A stretch of 64,000 bases of DNA from Eremomyces bilateralis CBS 781.70 (GCF_010015585.1 NW_022985074.1:248001-312000); one strand, 5' to 3'. Positions 48,208 through 60,075 are shown, counted from the stretch's first letter. A program made the numbers and translations. Notes: generated from the sequence alone by a model not told the origin.

Positions 48208-50336
48208 TGCAAGCTGACGGGGTGCCGTATCCAGGCAGGATTCTGGATGTTAGATTTTGGACTGCGGAATGCGAAACACCAGCCTGACACGGTTCCACGA
48301 CAGAAGTGAGGACGAGTGAGCCCTGTCAGAAATCAATCCCAACTGAATGGATTACGGAGGGGACTGGGACTCAATTCAGGTTAGCGCACCCAAGTCCGTG
48401 GGGGTTGAGGGTCCGCGTTCCTCGGGCCCCGAGAACCGGTCCCGTGTCCGTCGCCTCGGGTTGCGGCCCGGACCCCTTTACCATATTTCCCCAGCTCGAC
48501 TATGGATATGCAGCCTACCCTTGATGTTCAGCTATTGTGCGTCAGAGAGTTTGAAACTGGTATCGGTCCGCTATCATCTTATTGTGCAACGTTGAAGCAG
48601 AGTTATAGCCCAATGCGAGAATCTTCCTTATCCCTTTGGCGCGAGCAGTAGAGCCAATGAGTCCATTGGCCGTTGAGCCGAGGCGGAGAGCTAGAAATAT
48701 CAAAAAACCGAACTCACCTTTCAGCGATGACGGGAGCCTCAAGGAAAATTGCACCTCTCATGACACGGTCTGGATGCGCAAGATCTGTGGTTACCAAGTT
48801 CCATTAATCTAAACTAAAGAGAGAGAGAGAAGAAATCTCCCGGCACCTTTGTGCGCGAGATAGCGACTCTCCTCTCCAATGCCCTAATGCTGTGTTACCA
48901 TGTTTGTTTGCTTCTCTGATATAATCCACCCACGTCTTCAGCCACAACTAACGGAACAGGCCGCAGGCCTGGGACCATAACATCTCATGCACCTACCGCT
49001 GCTGATTCAAAATACGGAAATACCACACCACAGCTAGCGATGACTTACGGTGCAAAGGTTGTATTTCAAGATTTTCGTTTTTATTGTACAGATGCATATC
49101 TGTCGCCCCTTTCCTTGTCAGTTGTGTCGATTTGAGTTTCAATGAAACCATTCCTCATGTGGCGGGCCATGTTCCAAAGACCTGGACTTTCACAAACCCA
49201 GCAGTCAATCCGGAACGTACATTCATTCCGATATTCTCGAGAGCTATGATGTTTCATTTTGCGGTCAGATTGCGCGACTCTGCCCGTGTGTTGCCTTCAA
49301 TACCTGCATCCACTGCGGATATCTCAAGAGCAATGCTTGCTAACAAGTCATCAGTCATTGAGCGGTCTCCAGTCAAAATTTTCCGCTCCGTCATGTCCAG
49401 ATATAGCTAGCGTACTATCATGACTAGGTGTACAGTATACTTGTCCGATTCTCTCTCCTTGACTACCACAGTTGTGGTCAGCACCCCTGAGACGTCCATA
49501 GCGTTCACACCACAACTTCTTATACGACTGAGATCGCTGTCGTAAGCACGGAGTCTCGAACTGTCACACTCCAACCTCCTGCCAGCCGTGGTCAGTCAAC
49601 GCTACCTACATCTCTCATCGTGGGCTGCGGCGAGGATCTCTTCCGCTTGCTTGGAGATCGCCACGTGGACTGAGGCCGAGCCGGTGCCGACTTCTACTGA
49701 GACGGTCTACACTGTCACCATGCTGTCAGGAGGCTACGAATGCGAAAAGTGCGCTTTGCTATCGCCCGTTAGAGGGGCTCTGATTAGAGACAATCAGAGG
49801 AACACAGTATCGAATGGCAATACCCGAGGCCTTGATTGACAAGTAATATTTATTTTTTGTTCGGAGTAGAAAATTATATCATAAAGTTGAGTCATCATAT
49901 TCTCCTTTCAGATTCAATATTATGTGGTATGCCTTGGTGGAAGGTATGACGTGCAAGGAATGGTGTCGATCTAGGCGAACAATATTACCATACTGTACTA
50001 TGGTATACAATGCTTGAGATTCGAGGTTTACCTATTGTAAACATGACAAGAGGCTGTTACTACGAAATGACCTAATGTCGAGGGCCAAAGGCAAATTTTC
50101 ATAATAATCGGGTTTCCGATGTGGCCACCATACTTAGAAGGTGAAGTCAATACCGTTCTATTTGTTGAGGTATTGATGGCTACTGCATCATCCTGAACGC
50201 CGATGCGCATAACTAAGGCAAGTATTGGGTGCAACCTTAAAGTATCCACGAGGAGCTTGCGAGGTCCAATATCCTTTCTTCAAGCTACCTATCCGCAATT
50301 AATTCAAACCCCAATTGTTGATATTTATTACACGCA
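48208..50336. other. Intergenic region with unassigned protein-like stretches
   Basis: 2.1 kb between the divergent P450 and RTG2-like genes. It contains a GA dinucleotide run at about 48818-48832. On the plus strand between 49440 and 49840 a Thr/Val/Ser-rich reading (TTTVVVSTPETS, STETVYTVTMLSGGYECEK) is interrupted by a stop and has no recognisable domain, so it may be a decayed secreted-protein gene. I cannot support a gene. Confidence 0.4.
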
Positions 50337-52181
50337 ATGGAACCCCAGGCCGGATGCGAGAATGAGGCCGAATACACTGCCGCCCTCAGCAATCAGCGGG
50401 TAAGCTCAATAGAGCGACAGAAGTATTTGCGAGCCGTCGTGGACATGGGAAGGTGAGGCTAAAGACTCCAAACGCTGGAATCTATCGACTAAGATCATGC
50501 TAGTAATGGCATCCGATTTTCGATATCCGACCTCGCTCCACCAACAGCGAGGGTGCTGCCAACGGTCTATTCGAGCAGAGAAGACATTGGGCTGTACGAT
50601 GCTCAATTTGACCCGGACACAGGTGAAAGGATTCCAATCCCAGAATTCGTCATTTGCGCTGTTGTCGTCACGATTCTCCGCTTCCAGGTGGTGTGTGCCG
50701 ATCACGGTGTCCCCAATACTCGAATCCGGATTCTCGCTACGGAAGCCACCCGGACAGCTGTCAACTCCGAGGAGTTCCGGAAATCGATTTACAATGCCAC
50801 GGGACTGAGCACCGAGATGCTTCCGAAAGAAGAGGAGGGCCTCGTGGGCGCTTGGGGCATTGCGAGCGGGTTCTCGGAAGTCGAGGGCATCCTACTCGAC
50901 CTTGGCGGAGGTAGTATCCAGATCTCCTGGATGATATTCCGAGGGGGCGAAATCGAGATGAGCCCGAGAGGACCGTTAAGTTTTCCATATGGCGCAGCGG
51001 CCTTGACCCGGACGCTGAAGGTTCTCGAGGACGGGAAGACCAAAGCCGAAGCCGCGAGAGCGGTGGCGGAGTTTCGACGGGAGGTGAAAGCCAGCTTTTT
51101 GCAAGCATATGGAGAGCTCCAGATCCCGTTCTCGATGTACGACAACGCGCGGATGGAGGGCGGGTTCCCATTGTATCTCTCCGGAGGCGGGTTCAGAGGA
51201 TGGGGCTACTTAATTCTCTCCCGGAATCAGCAGGGTGGGCACCATTACCCAATCTCAATCATCAACGGATACACGGCCGGGAAGGACGAGTTCAGGGATA
51301 CGGAGGCCTTGAAGCATACTGCGAAATCAGCGCAGAAGATCTTCCGAGTCTCTGATCGTCGGAGAGCGCAGGTACCAGCCGTGGCCTTCCTCATCGATGT
51401 CCTAGCCGAATCAATTCCGAATGGAATAAGAAACGTCCACTTCTGCCAGGGCGGGGTTCGCGAAGGCGTTTTGTTCCAAACTCTAAACAATGAGGTCCGA
51501 AAACAGGATCCACTTGAGGTCGCCACAACGGTCTTCGCTCGACCTTCCACAGAAGCGCTGTTTTACCTCCTGAAAACATTCATCCCCGCCTCCACCCAAG
51601 ATTCCCAGCTCATTTTTCCAACGTCAATCAATGACCACCAAATTCGAGCGTTTATCAATGCGTTGTATGTTCACGCTCCAATGGGAAAAGAGTCCGCCTC
51701 AACCTCAGCATTGTACAGCACCAGCACTGGTATTTTGTCTGCAGCACACGGTATCTCGCACAAAGACCGCGCACTCCTAGCGCTCATGCTGGAGGAGAGG
51801 TATGAAGGCGATCTCCCTCCGCGTGAGGTCGAGTTTAAAGAGAGCCTCCGCCGACTCCTGACGCGCGAGGAGATTTGGTGGACACGGTATCTGGGAGCCG
51901 TTGGAGAGCTCATAGCGGCAATATACCCTGCAGGAGTAATTGATATGGCGAAACCACGGATAATCGCCTCCTCGAGGTGGTCGAATTCGATGGGGAAAAA
52001 TAGAAATGAACTGGGGATCAATCTCACGATTACCGTGCCAAAGGATCAAGATCGCCGTATGAGGCTGAAGGATACAGTGCAGCAGTACACGAATGATATC
52101 ATGAGAGTAGGGCGGAAAAAACATTGGATTGGAGAGGAACCTAAATGGGGGATCAAGGTGGACGTGGGAGTCATCGACTGA
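50337..52181 (+). CDS. rtg2: Retrograde regulation protein 2 (Rtg2-like), Ppx/GppA family
   Basis: Exons 50337-50452 and 50504-52181, 597 residues. The actin-like ATPase phosphate-1 motif VVDMGSNGIRFSISDL is split by the 51-nt intron (AG|T serine codon). Further landmarks are YSSREDIGLYD, IRILATEATRTAVNS, the phosphate-2 motif ILLDLGGGSIQISW and FPYGAAALT. The exopolyphosphatase/GppA fold covers about residues 35-340, and the C-terminal half (ALLALMLEERYEGDLP) resembles the HD-like region of Rtg2. In yeast Rtg2 senses mitochondrial state and lets the Rtg1/Rtg3 factors enter the nucleus. Filamentous-fungal homologues are less studied and may simply be polyphosphate or nucleotide phosphatases. 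Confidence 0.87.
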
Positions 52182-52418
52182 TCACGAAATTGTCGATCGA
52201 GACGGATCATGATGAAATAGCTTACTATATTGATATCGGACATCGCCATCAGTGTTCGTGTAGGTGACCGTGAGTAGACGCGCAGATCGATCTGCTCGAG
52301 TGCTAATAAAGCGACAAGGTGTTGGTAGGAAAATGTCGAAATTGTATACCACCGGAAAGGCCAGATACTCTCCTGGACTATTTCTCCTGTTTGTCAAAAG
52401 CCTTCTATGCCATTTAGT

Positions 52419-52760
52419 TCATTCGACCCTGACTTTGTTCAACGACGGCTTCGGATTCAACATTCCAGCAAGACCCAAGCAAAGAAGCCAGAGTGGAATT
52501 GTACCAGAAAAGTAAACTAAAAATGTCCATTTCAATGCCCTAAAGTATCTAGTGACACTAAAGAGGCTGGAAACAAACGAGAGCGGTAAAAGGACGACAG
52601 CGAAAAAGGATAGTTTGGCAACGTAGTGACTCTGATCGAGCTTCTCGTAGTACTCGTCGATCGAAATACTGGCAGTTGCGACTTGTACTATATGTTGGAT
52701 TCTGTTCCAGAGTCCTCCCATGTTACTCCTAAGATTGTCATAATCATCGCTGAGATTCAT
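52419..52760 (-). pseudogene. C-terminal piece of a CorA-like magnesium-transporter-type protein
   Basis: From an ATG at 52760 the minus strand encodes about 113 residues: a helical, acidic start (NLSDDYDNLRSNMGGLW), then YYEKLDQSHYVAKLSFFAV and two hydrophobic helices (VVLLPLSFVSSLFSV and LVYFSGTIPLWLLCLGL). This matches the end of fungal CorA-like proteins, where the second-last helix follows an 'F.PLSFV.SLFG' motif. The usual GMN motif is not present. The N-terminal domain cannot be joined convincingly upstream, so this is either a fragment or a gene whose 5' exons I could not find. Confidence 0.45.
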
Positions 52761-52960
52761 TATCGGATTGTTGACGTGTTGGACATGGGATTTGGAGCAT
52801 CGCTCCCAGGCGGTGTTGGTTTTCAACCGTCTGCAATCTCATTGTATTGTATAGGGGCACCCAACGCCTCATGGGTGGATATTTGGCAATGAATGGTGGA
52901 CTCCATAGTATGCCTCCGCAACTTCGGATGCACTATCTTCTAATTGATATGTAGAGACCC

Positions 52961-53239
52961 CTAACATTGCGCACGGATGATGCTAACAGTCCCAGAAGCC
53001 GGGCCTGAGGAAGGGGCTTTGGCAGATTCGGTTTCGAGTTTCGACAGACCTCTTTGTCCAGAAGACCACTTTGCTCCATGAGTGAGGAACCATAGGGCGA
53101 CGCAGGAGTAACCGAGTGACAAGATCGACGTAGATAAGGAAAAAACGCGGGTTATGATCGAAACGATAAAGGGAAGACTAGACTGGGTATTGACGGTAAC
53201 TTCAAGGGTTGAAAGAAGCGGGCTGAGCAAATATTCGGC
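52961..53239 (-). other. Possible terminal exon of a membrane protein
   Basis: After a TTTAG acceptor-like site the minus strand from 53239 encodes AEYLLSPLLSTLEVTVN, then a hydrophobic helix (SILSLGYSCVALWFLT) and a Ser/Ala-rich tail ending in TGA at 52961. An upstream exon was not identified. It could be the last exon of an unrecognised gene or a remnant. Confidence 0.35.
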
Positions 53240-53709
53240 CTAAAGTCCTCGATTGACTTGGAACGAGAGAGTGGTACAATGTTAGTCGTCGTCGACCTGG
53301 GAGGATGTAGTGGATTTATCCCTATCTGATTGAAACTTAGCATAATGAACGAATTCTGCATCGAGTAGATTGCTTGTTTAATAGTAAATGAAGACCGCTC
53401 CTTTAAACTTCTTTCAAAGCTCGAGGACGGTTGTCGGACAAGTACTCGATATGGAAAAGTACTCGATATGGAAACTGGAGGGAAATGTACTAAAGATCAT
53501 CATCACGTGATGGTGTACAGCATCGCAACATTTTGTCGACAAAAGTTCGAGACAGCCATGCCATCATCAATCAAGACATCAAACCAACCTGAACCTTAGC
53601 AAGTTAACACAATTCCGAAATCCCAAACCATACGACCGACTCCGTGTCTTCATCCTTAATCCAACCGATCATTTCCCTAATTCCCACCACCTTCCCCTAA
53701 ACCGCCGCC

Positions 53710-54266
53710 ATGGTCAAGGTCGAAGAAGTCATCGACGAGGAATTCCTCCGCGCCCAAGAAGGCGACGAAGGCTGGGAAGACGAGATTAGCGATGACGGTA
53801 TGCTCCTCCCCGTCACCCACCCCCCATAATCCCACACACCCATCGCTCCCTTCCATCGCCCATCTAATCCTCTCCCCCCCCGCAGAATCCGACGCCTCCT
53901 CCATCGACGTCCCCGAAGACGAAACCCTCTACGACCGTTTCGTCGCCCTGCGCGACATCATTCCGCCCGTCTATCGCAACCGCGTCGCCTCCGTGGCATC
54001 GGGAACCTCGTCGTTCTTCCGGTCGGGGACATCGTTCACGGCCAAGTCGCTGTACGTCTTGGCGACCACGACGCTGTTCTTGGGCGTGCCGTGGATGATT
54101 GCGTTCAGCGAGGAGCAGCAGTTGGCGGAGATGGAGAAGGAGGAGAGGATGAGGGCATTGGGGGCTGAGGTGAGTTTTACGGTATCTGAGATGGGTGTGG
54201 GGAATACTGACCAGTGTATAGGTCTTGACGCAGGGTGCGCCGGAGGAGGTGAAGCCGGCCTTGTAA
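53710..54266 (+). CDS. tom22: Mitochondrial import receptor subunit Tom22
   Basis: Exons 53710-53797, 53886-54169 and 54222-54266, 138 residues, the usual family length. The cytosolic N-terminus is acidic (VKVEEVIDEEFL, EGWEDEISDDESDA), the part that binds presequences. The conserved YDRFVALRDIIPP precedes a single membrane helix around SLYVLATTTLFLGVPWMIAF (about residues 85-104), and a short intermembrane-space tail follows. Tom22 is the central receptor and organiser of the TOM complex in the outer mitochondrial membrane, linking Tom20/Tom70 to the Tom40 channel. The gene for Tom40 is its convergent neighbour, 580 bp away. The last exon carries only 14 codons plus the stop. Phases agree at both introns. 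Confidence 0.93.
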
Positions 54267-54847
54267 ATTTATCGCAGATCATGTTCGATTGGGGACTGGG
54301 AACTGCGTTCTTATTCAGGGGATCCGGATACCAGGTTTTCTTCTTGTCGGAGGATGTATCACCCATGGCATGTATATGGCGTTGGCAAAATGTAACACTA
54401 CTACTCTTCTCATCCACAACATCCGTGCCCACATTTGAGGTTGCCGGCCACGCAAGCAAAACACCATCTTATATTTCTATTGTAAAACAGCCAAAAACGG
54501 AAAGCGGAGAACATTTCGCCTTTCTTCTTCTATATTTACACACACCTGCCCGCACACAATGTGCACAATGTCGCGGAGAACCCGAGCAAAATCCAAGCAA
54601 AAATGATATCCATCAGAACTTCCCCTGATGCCCGGATGACCGTAGTTCATTAGGACCATTGCGGACCGAAAATGCCATGACGCGCGAGACGAAGGGAATA
54701 TGAAGGGTACGAAGGGACCGGATGGAAGGACTTTTGACTCGTGGAGTTAGGAAGGGCTCCATTAGGCATAGTGGAGGCGGTTGGTGGTAATACAAGGTAG
54801 AAAGGAAGAAAAAGCGTTAGGATGCCCTAGTTACGGGTCCTCGCGCT
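54267..54847. other. Intergenic region between tom22 and tom40 3' ends
   Basis: 580 bp, convergent flanks. No gene seen. Presumed to hold both 3' UTRs. Confidence 0.55.
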
Positions 54848-56103
54848 CTAAAAAGGAATCGACGGCCCCTCAGTCATCGACTGTTGCTGTTCCATTAATT
54901 CCGGGTCCGCGGACTCGATCGACACGGCCAACCCAACCTTCACTTGTTGCTGTTGACGGTTAGCTTGATCATCTGTCCAGTTTCGAAGGGAACCATACCT
55001 TCCACTGGTCCAGCTCTCCGGAAAACGTCACGCGCACCGGCGGAGCGATGGACTTTTCCAACAAGCACCCCATCTTGCCCTGGCTATCGATCTGCGCCCG
55101 ATAGCTGCTCGCGCGGAAATCGTACTTGACGCCGAACGTCGCCACGCCCTCCTTGCCCGGCGCGCCCATCATCGCCGCCTGCGGATTCCCCATGCCCGCG
55201 AAACTCAGGTTCAGATCCGCGCCCGCCTCCACCTTCTCGCTCAGCCGCTTCCAAAAGCTCGCCTGCACGGCGCCTTGTCCCAGGACGCGCGCGGAGGCGA
55301 TCCACTCCCTCGTCTTGTAGCGCCCGACGTAGCTCATCATGACGTCCGGCGGGTGCTGCATGTCGAGGCGCTGCCACATGCCCTCCATGCCGAGGGCGAG
55401 TTTGGGGGTGACGCTCTGCAGGTAGGAGCCGATGACCATGCCGGTCAGGCCACCGTTGAAGATGGAGGGGTTCATGGACTTGACGACGGCGGTGAAGTCG
55501 GCGCCGTTGTAGTCGGCTTCGGCTTGGAGCATGGGTTGCTGCATGGAGTCTTGGGGAAGGTTGACGGAGAATTTGGTGACGAGGGCGTTGGTGATGCGGC
55601 GGTTGAAGCGGCCGTTGACGGCGAGGTCCGAGTCGATGGTGGCTTGGAGGAAGTGCTGCGGGCATCGTATAAGCGACTGTTCGGATTCATCGTGGAGATT
55701 GACTCTATCATTGCACCGTCTCCGATGCGGTCGTGGCAATGCTCGGGAGTCCTAAGGAGAGGTTTTCACATACCTTCGATGAGCCGTACATCGCGTTATA
55801 ACTATACGGCGGCATCCCCTGGGCGCCCATCGCAAAGGCATGCGATAACTGGAACATCGGCGACACGCCGATCACCTTGTTAAACTCCGCCCGGACGCCG
55901 GTGAAGGCCAAGTTGTTGAGGAAGACATCCTGATCGACCTCCTTGGAGATCTTCTCGACGGTCCCCGGATTCGACAGCCCCAAGCTCTCCCGCTTCTCGT
56001 GGAAGGTCCGGTACGTATTGCGCACGCGGTCGAATAGCGGGTTCGATATGACCGGCGATAAGAAGCCGGATGTTGTGCTGGTCGTTGACGATGTGGCCTC
56101 CAT
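54848..56103 (-). CDS. tom40: Mitochondrial import channel Tom40
   Basis: Minus-strand exons 56103-55774, 55655-54999 and 54949-54848, 362 residues. It belongs to the porin_3 (VDAC/Tom40) beta-barrel family. Landmarks are NPLFDRVRNTYRTFHEKRES, NPGTVEKISKEV, FTGVRAEFNKVIG, MPPYSYNAMYGSSKHFLQ, NADYNGADF-like AEADYNGADFTAV, the central HPPDVMMSYVGRYK, and the last strands QWKQQVKVGLAVSIE. It forms the protein-conducting pore of the TOM complex. The short third exon supplies the final beta-strand, without which the barrel would not close, so the donor at 54998 matters for annotation. The start codon lies 540 bp from that of the divergent J-protein gene. Confidence 0.94.
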
Positions 56104-56642
56104 GACGGCGGACGGTTAACTGCTTCCCTGTCCCGGGTGGGACGAGATGGACTCCTTAAATCGGGTAAACGGGGGAAGTGATGGCAAAATCTAAGGAAGA
56201 TGGAAAGGAATGGACGATATAAGGAGAGCAAGAAAGACCTGGGGTTGGGAGCGCAGTGTCTGGTGCCAATGCAAAGGATAATAGTCGTCGATGGGCAACT
56301 TGATGGATCAGAAAAATACCTGAAGCTTCGAATGTCGGAGTGGCTTGGACTTCGGCGGGCGAAAGGAACCATTTGTGCAGAGCGTGGATCATTGAGAATT
56401 TCAGGCGCAAGGTGAGTCGCAATCATTACTGAAGAGCAACACTGGGGGACTCTGCAGTTACGATATTGATTATTTCCTGGGGATATGTTGGGTTCATCTT
56501 TGTTGTTACCCCGATAATCTTTTCACTCTTGTGTTGTCTTAGTCCTTCTTACGACACTCAGTCATTTTCTCTTTATGCTCCCATATTGAAATTCCGAGGA
56601 CCTGAAGTAATTACCAAGCACTGAAACATACTCCTCTCTAGC
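56104..56642. promoter_or_regulatory. Shared divergent promoter of tom40 and the Xdj1-like gene
   Basis: 540 bp between the tom40 start codon and the first base of the split J-protein start codon. No gene inside. The layout would allow co-regulation of import channel and chaperone. The J-protein leader exon ends within the TCTCTAGCA sequence at 56635-56643. Confidence 0.5.
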
Positions 56643-58092
56643 AGTAAGTATGCCATGAATCTGCCTTGTATATAAGATACTGATCTCTACAGTGGACGAC
56701 ATTGACCTTTACGGTATGGATTTTGGAATGTACAGGTGGCATATCACTAACACCGTCTCTAGAGGTCCTCGGCCTAGCTCGGGGTGCCTCCAAGGCTGAA
56801 GTCAAGAAGGCCTACCACAAGGTATCTCCAGAAGCTGTCACTAGGTCGTATTTATCTAACAGCAGCAGGCCGCACTATCCAGCCACCCCGACAAAGTCGC
56901 CGAAGATGACCGCCTGGAAGCCGAAGTCCGCTTCAAAGCCGTCAGCCAAGCCTACGAAATCCTCTATGACGACGACAAGCGCCACGTCTACGACACCCAC
57001 GGTATGTCCGCCTTCGACGGCTCCCGTCCCGGCCCCGGCGGCGACATGGGCATGGAAGACCTCTTCGAGCAGATGTTCGGGATGAACTTCGGCGGCGCCG
57101 GCATGGGCGGGATGCCGGGCGGCCGTCCGCAGTTCGCGAGGGAGCAGCCGCGGAAAGGGCCGGATGAGGAGCAGGAATATCAGGTCACGCTCGAGGAGCT
57201 GTATAAGGGGAAGTCGAGCCGGTTCGCGGTCACGAAGAATGTCATCTGCGGGCACTGCAAAGGGTCCGGGGGGAAGGAGAAGGCGAAACCGCACGACTGC
57301 GCGTCATGCGGCGGACAAGGTTGGTTATGATCTCCGCAGCGCAGGAATCTCATATTGACATCGACAGGAATGACCGAGACGTTCCAACCCGTCGGACCCG
57401 GCCTGGTCACCCGCGCCATGAAAACGTGCGGCACCTGCAACGGCGACGGCAAGGTGTTCAAGGAGAAGGAGAAGTGCCGCAAATGCAAGGGCAAAAAGGT
57501 GGTGGAGGCGCGAAAGACCCTCGAACTCTACATCCCGCCGGGATCGCGCCAAGGCGAGAGCATCCCGCTCAAGGGCGAGGCGGACCAGGTGCCGGGCCAG
57601 GAACCGGGCGACATCATCTTCCACCTCGTCGAGGTCCCGCACGACACCTTCCGCCGCGCCGGCGCCGATCTGGCCGCCGATATTCACATCTCGCTCTCCG
57701 AGGCGTTGACGGGATTCGGGCGCGTGGTGCTGACGCACCTCGATGGGCGGGGGATCCAGATCCAGGTGGATCAGCCGGCAGGCCGGGTGCTGAAACCGGA
57801 TCAGGTACTCAAGGTGAAAGGAGAGGGGATGCCGATTAAGAGGAGTGAGGGCAGGGGAGACCTCTTCCTCGTGTTGAAGATTGACTTCCCCGAGGACGGG
57901 TGGTTGAAAGATGCGGCGGCTATCAGAGCCGTGCGTGATGTGCTGCCCAAACCGAAACCAGCCATGGCGTCAGACAACGTGGATGAGGTCCAATGGGAGG
58001 ATGGGGACATGGACGACTACGGCGCGGGATCTGGCGACCAAGAATGGGAGGACGACGACGAAGAGGGAGGACCCCAATGCGCAACGCAATGA
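56643..58092 (+). CDS. Type I J-domain protein (Xdj1/Ydj1-like DnaJ)
   Basis: Coding parts are 56643 (the A of ATG), 56693-56713, 56763-56821, 56869-57319 and 57368-58092, 418 residues. The start codon is split by a 49-nt intron and only splicing creates the ATG. The J domain begins DDIDLYEVLGLARGASK and has HPD at residues 33-35. The Gly-rich region (GMNFGGAGMGGMPGG) and four zinc-finger repeats follow (CGHCKGSG, CASCGGQG, CGTCNGDG, CRKCKGKK), then the two-part substrate-binding domain. It ends CATQ, a CaaX box expected to be farnesylated, as in Ydj1 and Xdj1. The 'MDDIDLYEVL' start and MSAFDGSRPG favour the Xdj1 subgroup over Mas5/Ydj1. In yeast Xdj1 is recruited to mitochondria by Tom22. 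Confidence 0.87.
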
Positions 58093-58294
58093 GCGTGACG
58101 CCGCCACCATCTTCATTCTTTCTCCCCCTGCATTATTTTTCACATCCCACGTCATAGACCGGCTCCTCGGCGTTTGGAACTCCCCACGCCTTCGCGATAT
58201 CCCGACGATTCGCATGATATAGGATATCCAACCCCTACTCCGGGTGTATAGATAGTATTGATAGCGTCCGTAGCACGCTATGCGACGATCATGA

Positions 58295-59033
58295 TCATGA
58301 CCACTTTGACCGCTCGTTCATCGCGTCAGCCTCCTGCCCCATCCGCGCCATCCACCGGTCTACCAGCTCCTTGTTCTCGTCGCGCAGTTTCTGGGACTTC
58401 GCCTCCGCGACGTTGAGCTGGAGGTTGAGCGAGAGCATCTCGTCTTGCACGTCCTAGACACTATATCAGCATCTCTCCCACTATTTCCCTAAAATAAGAT
58501 AAAGAAGAGGGATATACCTCCACCAGCTTTGCCTTCGCCTTCAACTCCATATTCCGATCCTCCAGCTTCCGCTCCACCACCGCCTTCTCCCGCCCCAGCC
58601 CCTCGATCTTCCTCCGATCCCGCATCCCGGCTGCTTTCAACGCCGCCAGCTCCTTCGTCAGAGGCTCTAGCTTCGCCTGCAATTCCGCCCGGCTCTTCTG
58701 TGTGGTCGCGAGGTCCGCTCGGAGCTGCGTAAGGGCGGCCTCGACGTTGTCAGCGGTGTCTTTGCCGCGGGGTTCTTTACCTGTAGGTTTCGGGGGGCGG
58801 GGAGAGGGCGAAGATGATATGGGTTCTGCTGGGGCGGTGTCTCGTCTCGATGCGTCGGACTGCAACGCCGCTGCGCGATCGGCGAGCTGGGTGTCTAGCA
58901 TGGAGTTGAGTCAACGACGAGTTACCATGGTGGGGTAGAGACGCATACAGTTCTCGATGATAGCAAGTTGGGATTTCTCAGTCGTGTCTCGGGCGGCGAG
59001 AGCGTCCATGTATTCTACCAGCCATGACGCCAT
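58295..59033 (-). CDS. atg16: Autophagy protein 16
   Basis: Minus-strand exons 59033-58949, 58894-58518 and 58453-58295, 206 residues. The N-terminus, with [20 protein letters not shown], is the Atg5-binding helix. A disordered Ser/Pro/Lys segment (about residues 45-75) separates it from a long coiled coil that starts [22 protein letters not shown] and continues to [32 protein letters not shown]. This short form without WD40 repeats is the fungal type. Atg16 dimerises through the coiled coil and carries Atg12-Atg5 to the phagophore, where the complex promotes lipidation of Atg8. The gene is convergent with the J-protein gene, with only 202 bp between their stop codons. Intron phases agree. 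Confidence 0.93.
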
Positions 59034-59709
59034 TTCGCACAGTGGCCTAGGTCGCGCTCCGGTTACCGGTGATGAATCGAATGAGGCATGGGGAGACAGC
59101 AGAGCCTCAACTCTACGGTCGGGAAATGGGTTGTTTAGAAGGGGATAATGGGGATTGGAGATGGCTTCTATCCATGGACAAGCTGTGTACCTAAGGTTGG
59201 TAGGATATCAATACAAGAAACATGGTTGGGAGTGTGTTGTCAGGATGCCCTCCACTGAACTTCAACTGGTGATGTGCCCCACTTCGACAGGCTTCCAGTT
59301 TCCACAAATAGCTCCAACAGTAAACATGAATATATTAGGACTATGCCCCCCGAGTGTATATACCACCGCGACCATGGCTATACAATGAAACTACATGTCG
59401 GTATAGTAATGGTACATTGCAGGGACTTAAATTCAGCGTTGAAGCAAATTAGATTGCCCTCTGATGCTAAAAATGCTACGTCGCTCAGGTATTTGCTAAT
59501 ATGTATAAGATACTCCTATTCTCAAAGAGATCCGATATTGATCTGATACTCCGTAGTCGAACACGCTACTCGGCTTGGGCGATCCGGTTGCCAAAATCTG
59601 CCTTTACTCAAGTCCTATCCTACGCCCGGAAAATCACCGTCTTCCGTCCATAGACCGCATCACGGCACGCTCCCTGGCATCCGATCCTCCATAGCCTGAC
59701 CGACCTCGC
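59034..59709. other. Intergenic region
   Basis: About 680 bp between the atg16 start and the 3' end of the small secreted protein gene. Short frames only; nothing recognised. Confidence 0.5.
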
Positions 59710-60075
59710 CTATCGCCCAAACGAGCCAGATAACCTCGAATCCGCGTCTTTATACTTATCCCCCTTCCCAATCTTCTTGAGCGACGTCGCCCCTTCACCA
59801 ACCTTCTCCGCGCCCACCACGATCTTGTTCAGAATCTGCTGGACAGCCTCCCGGCCACTCGCGCTCATGCCCTTGCTCTGCTGACGGAGATCCGTCACGG
59901 CGTTGTCGATGTTTTGAACGGCGCGCGATATTTGCTGCACAGTGTTTTGATTGATTTCGCGGCGGTAGATTTCTTCGTTGTGGAGGCGGACATCGCGGGT
60001 GTCGGGGGAGTTGGGAGCGGCGTAGGCCGAGAGGGCGAGGAGGGGGAAGATGAAAAGGCTGGAGGTGAAATGCAT
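59710..60075 (-). CDS. Small secreted protein, unknown function
   Basis: Single exon, 121 residues from the ATG at 60075. A clear signal peptide (MHFTSSLFIFPLLALSAYAAP) is followed by a helical, cysteine-free mature part: YRREINQNTVQQISRAVQNI, DNAVTDLRQQSKGMSASG and EAVQQILNKIVVGAEKVGEG. The frame is open further upstream (about 43 codons), but those residues look like translated leader, and the signal peptide fixes the start. The repeated amphipathic helices recall small secreted or surface-binding proteins of filamentous fungi, but no family is recognised. Confidence 0.72.
   Translation of the reverse strand: MHFTSSLFIFPLLALSAYAAPNSPDTRDVRLHNEEIYRREINQNTVQQISRAVQNIDNAVTDLRQQSKGMSASGREAVQQILNKIVVGAEKVGEGATSLKKIGKGDKYKDADSRLSGSFGR

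Larger units (their letters stand above)
52182..53709. other. Intergenic region with membrane-protein fragments
   Basis: 1.5 kb between the RTG2-like gene and tom22. Two membrane-protein pieces on the minus strand are listed separately. The rest, including 53362-53709 just upstream of tom22, shows no gene and should contain the tom22 promoter. Confidence 0.45.

Noticed and set aside
49084-49410. 108-codon plus-strand frame
   Set aside because: No domain was recognised, and the opposite strand is equally open for part of it. It may be chance.
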